A DNA stretch of 7,084 nt from Lachnospiraceae bacterium (GTDB taxonomy: Bacteria > Bacillota > Clostridia > Lachnospirales > Lachnospiraceae): positions 1 through 7,084 of the forward strand of contig WQST01000126.1 of NCBI GenBank assembly GCA_009787745.1, in the 5' to 3' direction. The notes beneath the pieces were generated by a model that saw nothing but the letters and a program-made list of their open reading frames with translations, searched no databases and had not been told where the DNA came from. Position numbers and translations under genes: made by a program. Numbering within the stretch: the stretch's first letter is position 1; each line of letters opens with the position of its first letter. This document shows positions 1 through 6,053 of this stretch, piece after piece.

Positions 1-722
1 TCGTGGCTAAGAATGAGTTTTATCAATCAATAATTTTATTGCCTGCCGGGATAAGTTTTGAAGTTTTAGAAAGTATGTCTACGGATGAAATAGTTGGGAT
101 AATGAATGCGATTGTCGAAGCGGCAGGGTTTACTTTAGCGGAATTGTTTGCTTCGATGGTTAATAATATGATGGCACTTGTGACGCTGGTTGCGCCGATT
201 TTGTTTATAATGCGGGTAAAATCAGAAGAAAAAGCCGCCCGTTCGGAATTGATTATGGCGACACCGACAAGCCGCTTGAAGTATTTCGCAGGTTTTACGG
301 GAATCGCTTTTGTCTCAGTGGTTTTGCTCCAATTTGTATTGGCGCTGGGACTTTATTCGATGGCGCAGTCCACGATCCCTGATGTTCTTTCGTTTGGGTT
401 CTTATTTGAAGCTGCGATGGTTTATATCCCGGCACTTTGGGCGATTACGGCGATTACGGTATTTTTAGTAGGAGCAATGCCTAAGTTAACGGGAATCGTA
501 TGGGGGTATTACGGTTATTCGTTTTTGGTGGTTTTCATCGGGCGAATGGAAATATTCCCTTCATGGCTTGCTTATACAACTCCGCTCGGTTTCGTTCCGC
601 AGTTACCGATGGATGAAACGAATTATTTGACATTAACACTGCTTACGGTGTTTGCTCTTGTTGTAACGGCGGTCGGATTCTTTTTTTACCGGCAACGGGA
701 TTTGAATACGGTTACGCATTAG
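1..722 (+). CDS. ABC-2 type export permease, polyketide-antibiotic exporter family (partial, C-terminal part)
   Basis: This is the membrane subunit of an ABC exporter, and the gene runs in from beyond the left edge. The open frame is complete from base 3 and has no stop upstream, so the GTG at 3 is probably an internal valine codon rather than the start. About five hydrophobic segments are visible (roughly residues 43-70, 97-120, 132-158, 162-181 and 208-228 of the visible part). The cytoplasmic loop EEKAARSELIMATPTSRLKY (about 75-94) and the tail TPLGFVPQLP ... FFFYRQRDL match the pattern of tetronasin/polyketide exporter permeases (the EE-RSELLLATPVSR loop and a C-terminal RRRDL). That family is usually about 500-550 aa, so roughly half is missing. 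The partner ATPase is expected upstream, outside the window. The substrate cannot be read from the sequence; drug or antibiotic export is a family-level inference. Confidence 0.82.
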   Translation, partial: VAKNEFYQSIILLPAGISFEVLESMSTDEIVGIMNAIVEAAGFTLAELFASMVNNMMALVTLVAPILFIMRVKSEEKAARSELIMATPTSRLKYFAGFTGIAFVSVVLLQFVLALGLYSMAQSTIPDVLSFGFLFEAAMVYIPALWAITAITVFLVGAMPKLTGIVWGYYGYSFLVVFIGRMEIFPSWLAYTTPLGFVPQLPMDETNYLTLTLLTVFALVVTAVGFFFYRQRDLNTVTH

Positions 723-726
723 CTTA

Positions 727-783
727 AAATAAAAAAGACAGGGACGGCTCGTTAAATGAAGAAAGCGTCCCTGTCTTTTTTTT
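727..783. terminator. Bidirectional rho-independent terminator between convergent genes
   Basis: A perfect 10-bp inverted repeat, GACAGGGACG (737-746) and CGTCCCTGTC (766-775), is separated by a 19-nt loop. An A-rich run (727-736) lies on the left and a T run (776-783) on the right. The A and T runs pair to extend the stem, and each serves as the U tract for one direction. The element starts a few bases after the ABC permease stop and ends just before the stop of the convergent lipoprotein gene, so it can end both transcripts. Confidence 0.92.
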
Positions 784-791
784 AATATTTC

Positions 792-1841
792 CTACTCTAC
801 CTTAACTTTATCGCCATGTTTATCCCAAATCGCACAAATCCATGTTTTCCCGGGTGATAAAATCATTTCATTGCCCGCTTCATCATAGAATTTGGCGGGT
901 TTTGATTCGCTGTCGCGCTTCCATGTGCCATCGATCATTTTTCCGTTCGTGAAAAGCTTTGCTTTACCGCTGCCAATAACGTCAAATCTTAAATAACCGT
1001 TGGCGTCACGCGCTTCGCCGCTCATATACTGGAAAACAACATTAGAAACCGTTAATTGTTGCTTAGTCATTTCATCGATATGCTTTTGACCATATTGTGA
1101 ACGATAGTAAAGCTTATCCGCCGCATTGTATTCGAAACCGGGTTTGGCATTTCCGTATCCGCCCGCACTGCTGCCTGTTCCGCCGGGATAAATTTTGGTC
1201 GCCGCCGCCGCATTGGCATATTCAGATTTTCCCGCATCAAAGGTAAATTGTGAATTACCTGCTGAATTAGAATAATTATGCCGCCCGATTGCTTTTTTGT
1301 ATCCCGCGATATCCATGTACCCTGTAAATTCCAGTGCTTTTCCTTTACGGGAAATCCGCTTAAAAGCTTCGTTAGAGCCTTTATCAATTCCCGATACAAC
1401 AGCGCTGACATTATCAACACTGCTTCCGTTAATTAAGTCCGCACAATAAGGAACAGCTAAACCCCAGTGGCAAAAAATAGCGTTTTTGCCCATTGCTTCA
1501 TATACGAAGTAGTCACGTGCCGAACGGACGGGGCCAATATGCGCTAAATCATTATAATCCTGGACGAAAACCAACAGACGTGTCATATTGCCTTCTACAG
1601 GGGCTTCATAGTAAACATTAGCCTTGGAAATCCCGTACTGAGGAAGAGCCGCTTTATTATTAGCAATGACGATGGCAAAAGGGCGGTTAACAGTCGTTTC
1701 GCTAACGGCCGCCGCCGCCGCTTCGGCCATTAAGATATCAGGGGTAAATTCAAAAACCGTTTCCTCCATTTGGACAGCCTGATATCCGCAACCGGCTATC
1801 ATAACTGTAAAGATACATAGTAAAAAAATCAATTTCCGCAT
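792..1841 (-). CDS. yerB: DUF3048 domain lipoprotein, YerB-like
   Basis: Predicted 349-aa membrane-anchored extracytoplasmic lipoprotein. The signal peptide MRKLIFLLCIFTVMIAGC ends in a lipobox (I15-A16-G17-C18), making C18 the likely lipidated residue. The N-terminal DUF3048 domain spans about 53-190, with family signatures RPFAIVIANN (53-62), EGNMTRLLVF (83-92) and HIGPVRSARDYF (101-112). The C-terminal DUF3048 domain, about 205-349, includes YYRSQYGQKHIDE (245-257) and SNVVFQY. ATG at 1841 is preferred over the in-frame TTG at 1847 because AGGAG (1849-1853) sits 7 nt before the ATG and almost touches the TTG. Alanine-rich stretches occur at 39-45 and 209-214, with a Gly/Ser stretch at 220-230. 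The B. subtilis homologue YerB lies upstream of pcrA; no such neighbour is seen here. The biochemical function is unknown. The gene appears to be transcribed alone and ends at the bidirectional terminator. Confidence 0.88.
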   Translation of the reverse strand: MRKLIFLLCIFTVMIAGCGYQAVQMEETVFEFTPDILMAEAAAAAVSETTVNRPFAIVIANNKAALPQYGISKANVYYEAPVEGNMTRLLVFVQDYNDLAHIGPVRSARDYFVYEAMGKNAIFCHWGLAVPYCADLINGSSVDNVSAVVSGIDKGSNEAFKRISRKGKALEFTGYMDIAGYKKAIGRHNYSNSAGNSQFTFDAGKSEYANAAAATKIYPGGTGSSAGGYGNAKPGFEYNAADKLYYRSQYGQKHIDEMTKQQLTVSNVVFQYMSGEARDANGYLRFDVIGSGKAKLFTNGKMIDGTWKRDSESKPAKFYDEAGNEMILSPGKTWICAIWDKHGDKVKVE

Positions 1842-1866
1842 AAACAATCTCCTTTAAAAATTACCA

Positions 1867-1900
1867 AATTCAAGCTTAATTTCATATAAAGACTTGAATT
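1867..1900. repeat. Inverted repeat in the yerB-like leader
   Basis: AATTCAAG (1867-1874) and CTTGAATT (1893-1900) form a perfect 8-bp inverted repeat with an 18-nt gap. It lies between the candidate promoter and the ribosome binding site. It could be an operator or a weak leader hairpin. A third TTCAAG occurs at 1938-1943 inside the candidate -35 region. No regulator family is assigned. Confidence 0.4.
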
Positions 1901-1913
1901 AATTACAGTAATA

Positions 1914-1942
1914 ACTTTATCATTAAATCTTTATTATTTCAA
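1914..1942 (-). promoter_or_regulatory. Candidate sigma-A promoter of the yerB-like gene
   Basis: On the minus strand there is a -35 TTGAAA (1937-1942), a 17-nt spacer and a -10 TAAAGT (1914-1919). A run of nine A on the minus strand (1954-1962) lies just upstream and could act as an UP element. The -35 is good (5/6) and the -10 is weak (4/6). The region is very AT-rich, so chance matches are likely. It would give a 5' leader of about 65 nt. Confidence 0.4.
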
Positions 1943-1991
1943 GTGAATCTTAATTTTTTTTTACATTTCTTTACGAATTTATTACAAAATA

Positions 1992-2030
1992 AAAACAGCC
2001 CCGTCATTCTGAGCCGTAGGAAATAATCCG
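1992..2030. repeat. Possible remnant of a GTCATTCTGAGC-type dispersed intergenic repeat
   Basis: GTCATTCTGAGC (2003-2014), continuing into a purine-rich stretch ending AATCC, resembles the short element (GTCATTCTGAGCG...GAAGAATCT) found many times between genes in many bacterial genomes. It lies between two minus-strand genes, where such elements usually sit. Only one degenerate arm is visible and no paired arm is present. The identification rests on resemblance only. Confidence 0.35.
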
Positions 2031-2054
2031 CATCATAATGGATGTGCTTATTGA

Positions 2055-2348
2055 TTATTTTTTCTTCGATTCTTTCGCCCGGATTTTCTCCATCGCATCA
2101 ACAAAGACAAGGATTTCGGCGACGACCTCATAAAGTTCGGGCGGTATCATTTCACCGATATCAAGGCGTGACAAAGTATTGGCTAACTTTTCATCCTGAT
2201 GAACAGGAACATCCGCTTCCATAGCGTGTTCGATAATCCGTTCCGCCAACAATCCCTTACCTGCGGCAATTACTTTCGGTGCTTGTTCATCGGGATTAAA
2301 AGACAGGGCGACCGCTTGTTTTAATTTTGGTTTTTTTTCATCTTTCAT
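2055..2348 (-). CDS. ylqH: FlhB C-terminal domain-like protein (YlqH/FhlB type)
   Basis: Small soluble protein (97 aa) homologous to the cytoplasmic C-terminal part of FlhB/YscU, the export-gate component that switches substrate specificity in flagellar and type III secretion. Visible family blocks are QAVALSF (11-17), APKVIAAGKGLLAERI (23-38), ADVPVHQDEKLANTL (45-59) and DIGEMIPPELYEVVAEIL (63-80). The FlhB self-cleavage motif NPTH, which should directly precede AVAL, is replaced by a lysine-rich segment (PKLKQ, 7-11). The transmembrane part is absent and both termini are lysine-rich. This matches the stand-alone YlqH/FhlB group, in which homologues have been proposed to stand in for the FlhB C-terminal fragment. 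No flagellar gene lies in the window. The start is ATG at 2348; the ribosome binding site is weak (GAG at 2351-2353 or AGG at 2359-2361). Confidence 0.87.
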   Translation of the reverse strand: MKDEKKPKLKQAVALSFNPDEQAPKVIAAGKGLLAERIIEHAMEADVPVHQDEKLANTLSRLDIGEMIPPELYEVVAEILVFVDAMEKIRAKESKKK

Positions 2349-2369
2349 ATCTCGTTAACCTCTACCATT

Positions 2370-2398
2370 ATTATCGGCTAATTCGGCTCGTCTTTTAA
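2370..2398 (-). promoter_or_regulatory. Candidate promoter of the FlhB-like gene
   Basis: On the minus strand, TTAAAA (2393-2398), a 17-nt spacer and GATAAT (2370-2375) give a moderate sigma-A match placed 22 nt before the start codon. It is divergent from, and very close to, the MoxR operon promoter. The call is tentative. Confidence 0.33.
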
Positions 2399-2405
2399 CA
2401 ATCCT

Positions 2406-2433
2406 TTGAATTAGGATAATAAAATGCTATAAT
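2406..2433 (+). promoter_or_regulatory. Sigma-A promoter of the MoxR-DUF58-DUF4129 operon
   Basis: A -35 TTGAAT (2406-2411), a 16-nt spacer containing an extended -10 TG (2425-2426), and a perfect -10 TATAAT (2428-2433) are followed by a start site expected near 2440. This leaves a leader of about 34 nt before the MoxR start. No operator or riboswitch is visible in the leader. Confidence 0.7.
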
Positions 2434-2473
2434 CAATATATATTAGTACATGGCATAGAGGAGGATAAACAAA

Positions 2474-3442
2474 ATGACCATTCCCGAAATAAATGAAAAA
2501 GCCCGCCAAATCACCGAAAATATCGCCAAAGTTATTGTCGGCAGAGAAAAGACCATCCGCTTCATGCTTTGTGCCTTGTTGGCGGACGGGCATATCCTCC
2601 TGGAGGATGTTCCTGGTACAGGCAAAACGAAACTTGCCAAAACCCTCGCCAAGTCAATTAATACTGAGTTTAATCGCATTCAATTTACCCCTGACCTTCT
2701 GCCAAGTGATATCACAGGAATTAATATCTTTAACCGCAAGGAAAATGACTTTATTTTACGAAAAGGCCCCGCTTTTACGAATATTCTTCTTGCCGATGAG
2801 ATTAACCGCGCAACTCCCAGAACCCAGGCAGGCTTACTTGAGTGCATGGAAGAACGTCAAGTTACAATTGACGGTATGCGCTATGAACTTACGCGCCCTT
2901 TTTTCGTTATTGCGACCCAAAATCCGCTCGAAACGGCAGGGACTTATCCGCTTCCTGAAGCTCAACTTGACCGTTTCATGATGAAACTCTCCGTTGGTTT
3001 GCCAAGTAAAGACGAAGAGATGGAAATTTTGGAGCGTTTTACCGCGATTAATAATAGTCATGACCCATTAGAAAACCTTACTGCCGTTGCCGCCCAAAAA
3101 GATATCATGGCAATGCAAAAAGGTGCCGATGAAGTATATGTCCATCCTCTCATAAACGAATATATCGCTGATATTGCTGTTGCAACCAGGTGTTTTAGCG
3201 GTATTGTTATGGGGATAAGCCCCCGTGCTTCTTTAAACCTTTTGAAAAGCGCCAAAGTATATGCGGCAATTTCAGGCCGTTCATTTGTTATTCCCGATGA
3301 TATAAAAACGCTGGCGGTTCCTGTTTTGGCGCATCGTTTGGTGCTTAATTACGGTTACAGGGAAGGTAAGGACAGCATTGAAAAAATAAATTCAATCTTA
3401 ACTAAGCTGCCTGCTCCCACGGAAGAGGAACTGAATAAATGA
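2474..3442 (+). CDS. MoxR family AAA+ ATPase
   Basis: Cytoplasmic AAA+ ATPase of 322 aa, the normal length for MoxR proteins, which are thought to act as chaperone-like remodelers of partner proteins, often with DUF58/VWA partners. Motifs in order are Walker A VPGTGKT (46-52), the block FTPDLLPSDITG (71-82), Walker B ILLADEIN (104-111), sensor 1 FFVIATQNP with N150, the arginine-finger region EAQLDRF with R167, and sensor 2 GISPRAS with R251. The lid domain fills 220-322. All catalytic motifs are intact, so an active ATPase is expected. The start ATG has a strong AGAGGAGGA (2457-2465) 8 nt upstream and follows the promoter at 2406-2433. It is the first gene of a three-gene operon, and its stop overlaps the DUF58 start (ATGA), which suggests translational coupling and a stoichiometric partnership. 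The substrate is unknown. Confidence 0.95.
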   Translation: MTIPEINEKARQITENIAKVIVGREKTIRFMLCALLADGHILLEDVPGTGKTKLAKTLAKSINTEFNRIQFTPDLLPSDITGINIFNRKENDFILRKGPAFTNILLADEINRATPRTQAGLLECMEERQVTIDGMRYELTRPFFVIATQNPLETAGTYPLPEAQLDRFMMKLSVGLPSKDEEMEILERFTAINNSHDPLENLTAVAAQKDIMAMQKGADEVYVHPLINEYIADIAVATRCFSGIVMGISPRASLNLLKSAKVYAAISGRSFVIPDDIKTLAVPVLAHRLVLNYGYREGKDSIEKINSILTKLPAPTEEELNK

Positions 3443-4551
3443 GTGTAATTGCCGTCGGCTTGATTGCCGCTATTCTCTTTTATTTTCAGCAGTTAATTTA
3501 TCGGAATCTTTGGAATGCGGGGGTGATAGTTAATCTGAAATTTAAGGATGAAACTGTAAGGGCCGGTGAGCAAACGACGCTTATTGAAGTCCTGGAAAAT
3601 CACAAATGGCTTCCGCTTCCTGCGCTGAAAGTCAAATTTCAATGTGCGGGTGAGCTTAAATTCCTCTCTGATCATAGTTCTCAGGTTACGGACATGTATT
3701 ATCGTAATGACCTATTTAGTTTGATGCCATTTAAGCGAATCACCAGAAAGCATCAGATTACTTGTTTAAAACGCGGTTATTATGGTATTCACGGAATTGA
3801 TTTAGTCAGTGCCGATTTGTTTTTAACAAGGGAATTTGTTGAAAGCCGAAGCGGAGAGACTTGGCTTCATGTTATTCCTGCTCATTTTCATGTTCCTGAG
3901 ATTTTTACGGCGCTTAAGGAGTTAAGCGGTGAAGTTGCCTGTAACCGCCATTTGATGACTGACCCGTTTGCTTTTCGCGGTATTCGTGAGTATACCGGTT
4001 CTGACGAAATGAAAACGGTCAATTGGAAAAATTCCGCAAAATCAGACGATTTGAAGGTAAATGTTTATGATTTTACTACTTTAAATACGATATCTATTTT
4101 TGTTAACCTAAAATACCGTGAGTTGTCGGGGGCGGATAAGCAACTCGAAAAAGCGCTCGGGATTACGGCATATTTAGCGGAAATGTTTTTGAGTAATGGC
4201 AATAGTATTTCGCTTTACTCAAACGGGCGCGATATTTTAAATAATAATACTTTATGCATGGAAGAAATTAGTGACAGGGGGCAGTTGCCGCAAATAAATA
4301 AAACGCTGGCACGTCTTGACTTAGGGCTTTCGCTTGATGATTTTGAATTGTTTGCGGAGTTAATAAGTAAAAAGGATAACCAAATGATCGTCATAATTTC
4401 TCCCGATTGGTTGCCTGAGATGCAGGATTTCTTGCTTAGGGTAAAGGAAAATCGGAATTTCATGTGGCTTTTGCCTTGTCGGAAAGGCGCGGATGTTAAG
4501 GTGAGTAAGGAACTTGTTTCAAAGACGATGATAATTCCTGACCGGGATTAG
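3439..4551 (+). CDS. DUF58 domain-containing membrane protein
   Basis: Protein of 370 aa, the typical partner of MoxR ATPases. One hydrophobic segment (about residues 2-20) anchors it at the N terminus; many DUF58 proteins have a two-helix hairpin there. An extracytoplasmic or beta-rich region follows (about 30-145). The DUF58 signature covers about 175-205: DPFAFRGIREYTGSDEM, then VNWKNSAKSDDLKV, with conserved R180, G181, R183, E184, Y185, W196, K197 and A200. The remainder (about 214-370) is consistent with the VWA-like fold linked to this family, with a possible strand NTISIFVNL (216-224). The start codon overlaps the MoxR stop as ATGA, and AGAGGA (3424-3429) lies 9 nt upstream inside the MoxR gene. 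Molecular function is not established for the family; it is inferred to link the MoxR ATPase to a membrane or envelope process. Confidence 0.9.
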   Translation: MSVIAVGLIAAILFYFQQLIYRNLWNAGVIVNLKFKDETVRAGEQTTLIEVLENHKWLPLPALKVKFQCAGELKFLSDHSSQVTDMYYRNDLFSLMPFKRITRKHQITCLKRGYYGIHGIDLVSADLFLTREFVESRSGETWLHVIPAHFHVPEIFTALKELSGEVACNRHLMTDPFAFRGIREYTGSDEMKTVNWKNSAKSDDLKVNVYDFTTLNTISIFVNLKYRELSGADKQLEKALGITAYLAEMFLSNGNSISLYSNGRDILNNNTLCMEEISDRGQLPQINKTLARLDLGLSLDDFELFAELISKKDNQMIVIISPDWLPEMQDFLLRVKENRNFMWLLPCRKGADVKVSKELVSKTMIIPDRD

Positions 4552-4575
4552 CGTGCGGCGGTTTAGAGGGTTTAA

Positions 4576-5835
4576 ATGGAGAAGCAGATTATTCATATCA
4601 AGAATATTATCGCAGAAATGCTTATTTATCTCATTCTTGTAATGATTGAGGTGTTTGTTTTTTCTAAATTTCAAGAACAGAAACCGCATGTTTTTTGGTA
4701 TGTCTTTTTTGGTATTATTTCGATTGGCTATTATCTTATTAGGACAAAGATTCATAATTTTTGGCTCTTTGCCTTATTGACAGTAATACCGCCGGTCTTT
4801 ACGTTCCTAACATTTGATGAGTTTATCGCGCAAAAAATAGTGTTCGGCATCGCCGTCTTAATACAAGCAATTATTTCGTTTAATGTTAGAATGGCGGTTT
4901 ATCTCAGAGTGGAAAAAACCGATTATGGCGTATCGGCGATTCCCTCATATGCGGCGGTGATAATCGGAACAGGTTTATATTTGTTTTCAAACTTAAGTAC
5001 GATAACCTGGTTGACCGCCATTTTTATCGGCCTTAATATTGTTTATCAGTATTTAGGTAATTTCCTGCATTATGTTGATATGAGCCGCCGAACCACAGGA
5101 AAGATGCCTCTTAAGAATATTTTTACGCTCAATCTTTCATTGGTTGGCAGTTTTGCATTAATTACTTTTTTGTTGATGGCGTTGGTCGCAGGCAGGGATA
5201 TTTTACTCGGTATCGGTGATTGGTTTTTGAATTTACTTAGGCGTATAGTTAGGTTTTTGACACCGGCGCCAAAAGAAAATGAACCTGTTGACCCGCTTTT
5301 ACAACAAGAAGCGATAGTTCGGCAAGATGAGGTTTTCTATGAGCTTTTCCCCGAACAGGAAGTCAGTAAAGCGGCGGAAGTAGCCGAGAATATTTTGATT
5401 TTAATATTTACTGCTTTAGTAATTGTGTTGGCGATAGCATTTGTCACCGCGGTCATTCTATTAATCATTGCGGTATTCAGAAGTCGCGCGCGAAAAATAG
5501 TGCTTGCCGACGGTGACGGAACAAATGATATCGTTGAAACACTAAAGCGTCAAAAAATCGGTACTAAACGAGCCAAGCGTTTTATTTTCCTGACATCTGA
5601 TGAAAAAGTCCGCCGTATCTTCGTTAAAGAGATACTAAATAAAATTGAAAAAGAGTCATTTTCAGGCAGAAATAATCATTGGACGGCGCGTGAGTTTGTT
5701 CCGATGTATAAAGAACATTCCGAAACTGCCGCTAAGTTAGTTTTCTTATACGAGAAAGCCCGCTATGCAAAGGAATATTGCACCGCGGCCGATGTGAAGG
5801 AAGCGAAAAAATTGGCGGCATTACTTAAATCTTAG
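4576..5835 (+). CDS. Multi-pass membrane protein with DUF4129-like C-terminal domain (transglutaminase-less TgpA-type scaffold)
   Basis: Protein of 419 aa with about seven N-terminal hydrophobic segments (near 14-30, 38-55, 62-78, 86-105, 121-140, 143-160, 185-206). Next come an amphipathic stretch GDWFLNLLRRIVRFL (214-228), a Pro/Glu-rich linker (230-270), a strong TM helix (272-302), and a basic cytoplasmic tail. The tail (about 335-419) looks like DUF4129: DEKVRRIFVKEIL, WTAREFVPMY, and the closing LVFLYEKARYAKE with a short acidic helix. In TgpA-like proteins a transglutaminase domain sits between the TM block and the last TM; here only about 65 residues occupy that place and no Cys-His-Asp triad is seen. 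It starts 24 nt after the DUF58 gene with AGAGGG (4565-4570) 5 nt before the ATG, so it is the last gene of the operon. Function is unknown. The DUF4129 assignment comes from the motif and context, not a search. Confidence 0.78.
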   Translation: MEKQIIHIKNIIAEMLIYLILVMIEVFVFSKFQEQKPHVFWYVFFGIISIGYYLIRTKIHNFWLFALLTVIPPVFTFLTFDEFIAQKIVFGIAVLIQAIISFNVRMAVYLRVEKTDYGVSAIPSYAAVIIGTGLYLFSNLSTITWLTAIFIGLNIVYQYLGNFLHYVDMSRRTTGKMPLKNIFTLNLSLVGSFALITFLLMALVAGRDILLGIGDWFLNLLRRIVRFLTPAPKENEPVDPLLQQEAIVRQDEVFYELFPEQEVSKAAEVAENILILIFTALVIVLAIAFVTAVILLIIAVFRSRARKIVLADGDGTNDIVETLKRQKIGTKRAKRFIFLTSDEKVRRIFVKEILNKIEKESFSGRNNHWTAREFVPMYKEHSETAAKLVFLYEKARYAKEYCTAADVKEAKKLAALLKS

Positions 5836-6053
5836 CAGAAACACATGCCTTTTCGTGTAAAATCCGCAGTTCAATTACATGCCTTTTCGTGTAAAATTCG
5901 CATCGGAGTTACTTGCCTTTTCGTGAAACTGCATATTAATGGAAAACATTGTATCACAAATACTGATGATTAATGTAATAAACGTGAAAATAATTAAAGA
6001 TGGAGTCACATATCTTCCTATATATATGGCAATGCTTTTATAATGAATAGGTA
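5836..6053. other. Convergent intergenic region without a classical terminator
   Basis: These 218 nt separate the ends of the DUF4129-like gene (+) and the EamA transporter gene (-). The first half carries the 34-bp tandem repeat. The second half (5945-6053) is AT-rich, with only a weak 5-bp inverted repeat (AAGAT 5997-6001 / ATCTT 6012-6016) and no GC stem followed by a T run on either strand. Confidence 0.6.
5843..5944. repeat. Three-copy tandem repeat with an exact 34-bp period
   Basis: Units begin at 5843, 5877 and 5911. Units 1 and 2 share a 26-bp core (5843-5868, 5877-5902) that differs at a single base and begins ACATGCCTTTTCGTGTAAAA. Each core is followed by a variable 8-nt tail (GTTCAATT, TCGGAGTT). 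Unit 3 is diverged (ACTTGCCTTTTCGTGAAACT). Units 1 and 2 can form a small hairpin in + strand RNA, ACATG-CCTTTT-CGTGT with one G-U pair, extended to 7 bp in unit 2. The 8-nt tails and short period argue against CRISPR. Confidence 0.85.

Noticed and set aside
1067..1420. A 117-codon minus-strand frame inside the yerB-like gene
   Set aside because: It lies out of frame within a well-supported DUF3048 gene and shows no recognisable domain. It is a shadow frame.
2493..2981. A 162-codon + strand frame inside the MoxR gene
   Set aside because: The overlapping frame encodes all the MoxR motifs. This one has no domain and is a shadow of the ATPase gene.
4519..4755. A 78-codon minus-strand frame across the DUF58/DUF4129 junction
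   Set aside because: It is antisense to two well-supported genes and has no domain or ribosome binding site support.
5843..5944. Possible CRISPR array
   Set aside because: The tails between cores are only 8 nt, there are just three units, the last is diverged, and there are no cas genes nearby. This is a simple tandem repeat.
5845..5973. A 42-codon + strand reading frame starting MPFRVKSAVQLHAF within the tandem repeat
   Set aside because: It has no ribosome binding site, and the 34-bp repeats put each copy in a different frame, so the conservation is at DNA rather than protein level. It is a by-product of the repeat.
6039..6044. TATAAT near the 3' end of the EamA gene as a promoter
   Set aside because: There is no matching -35 at 16-18 nt and no downstream + strand gene. 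It is a chance match in AT-rich DNA.
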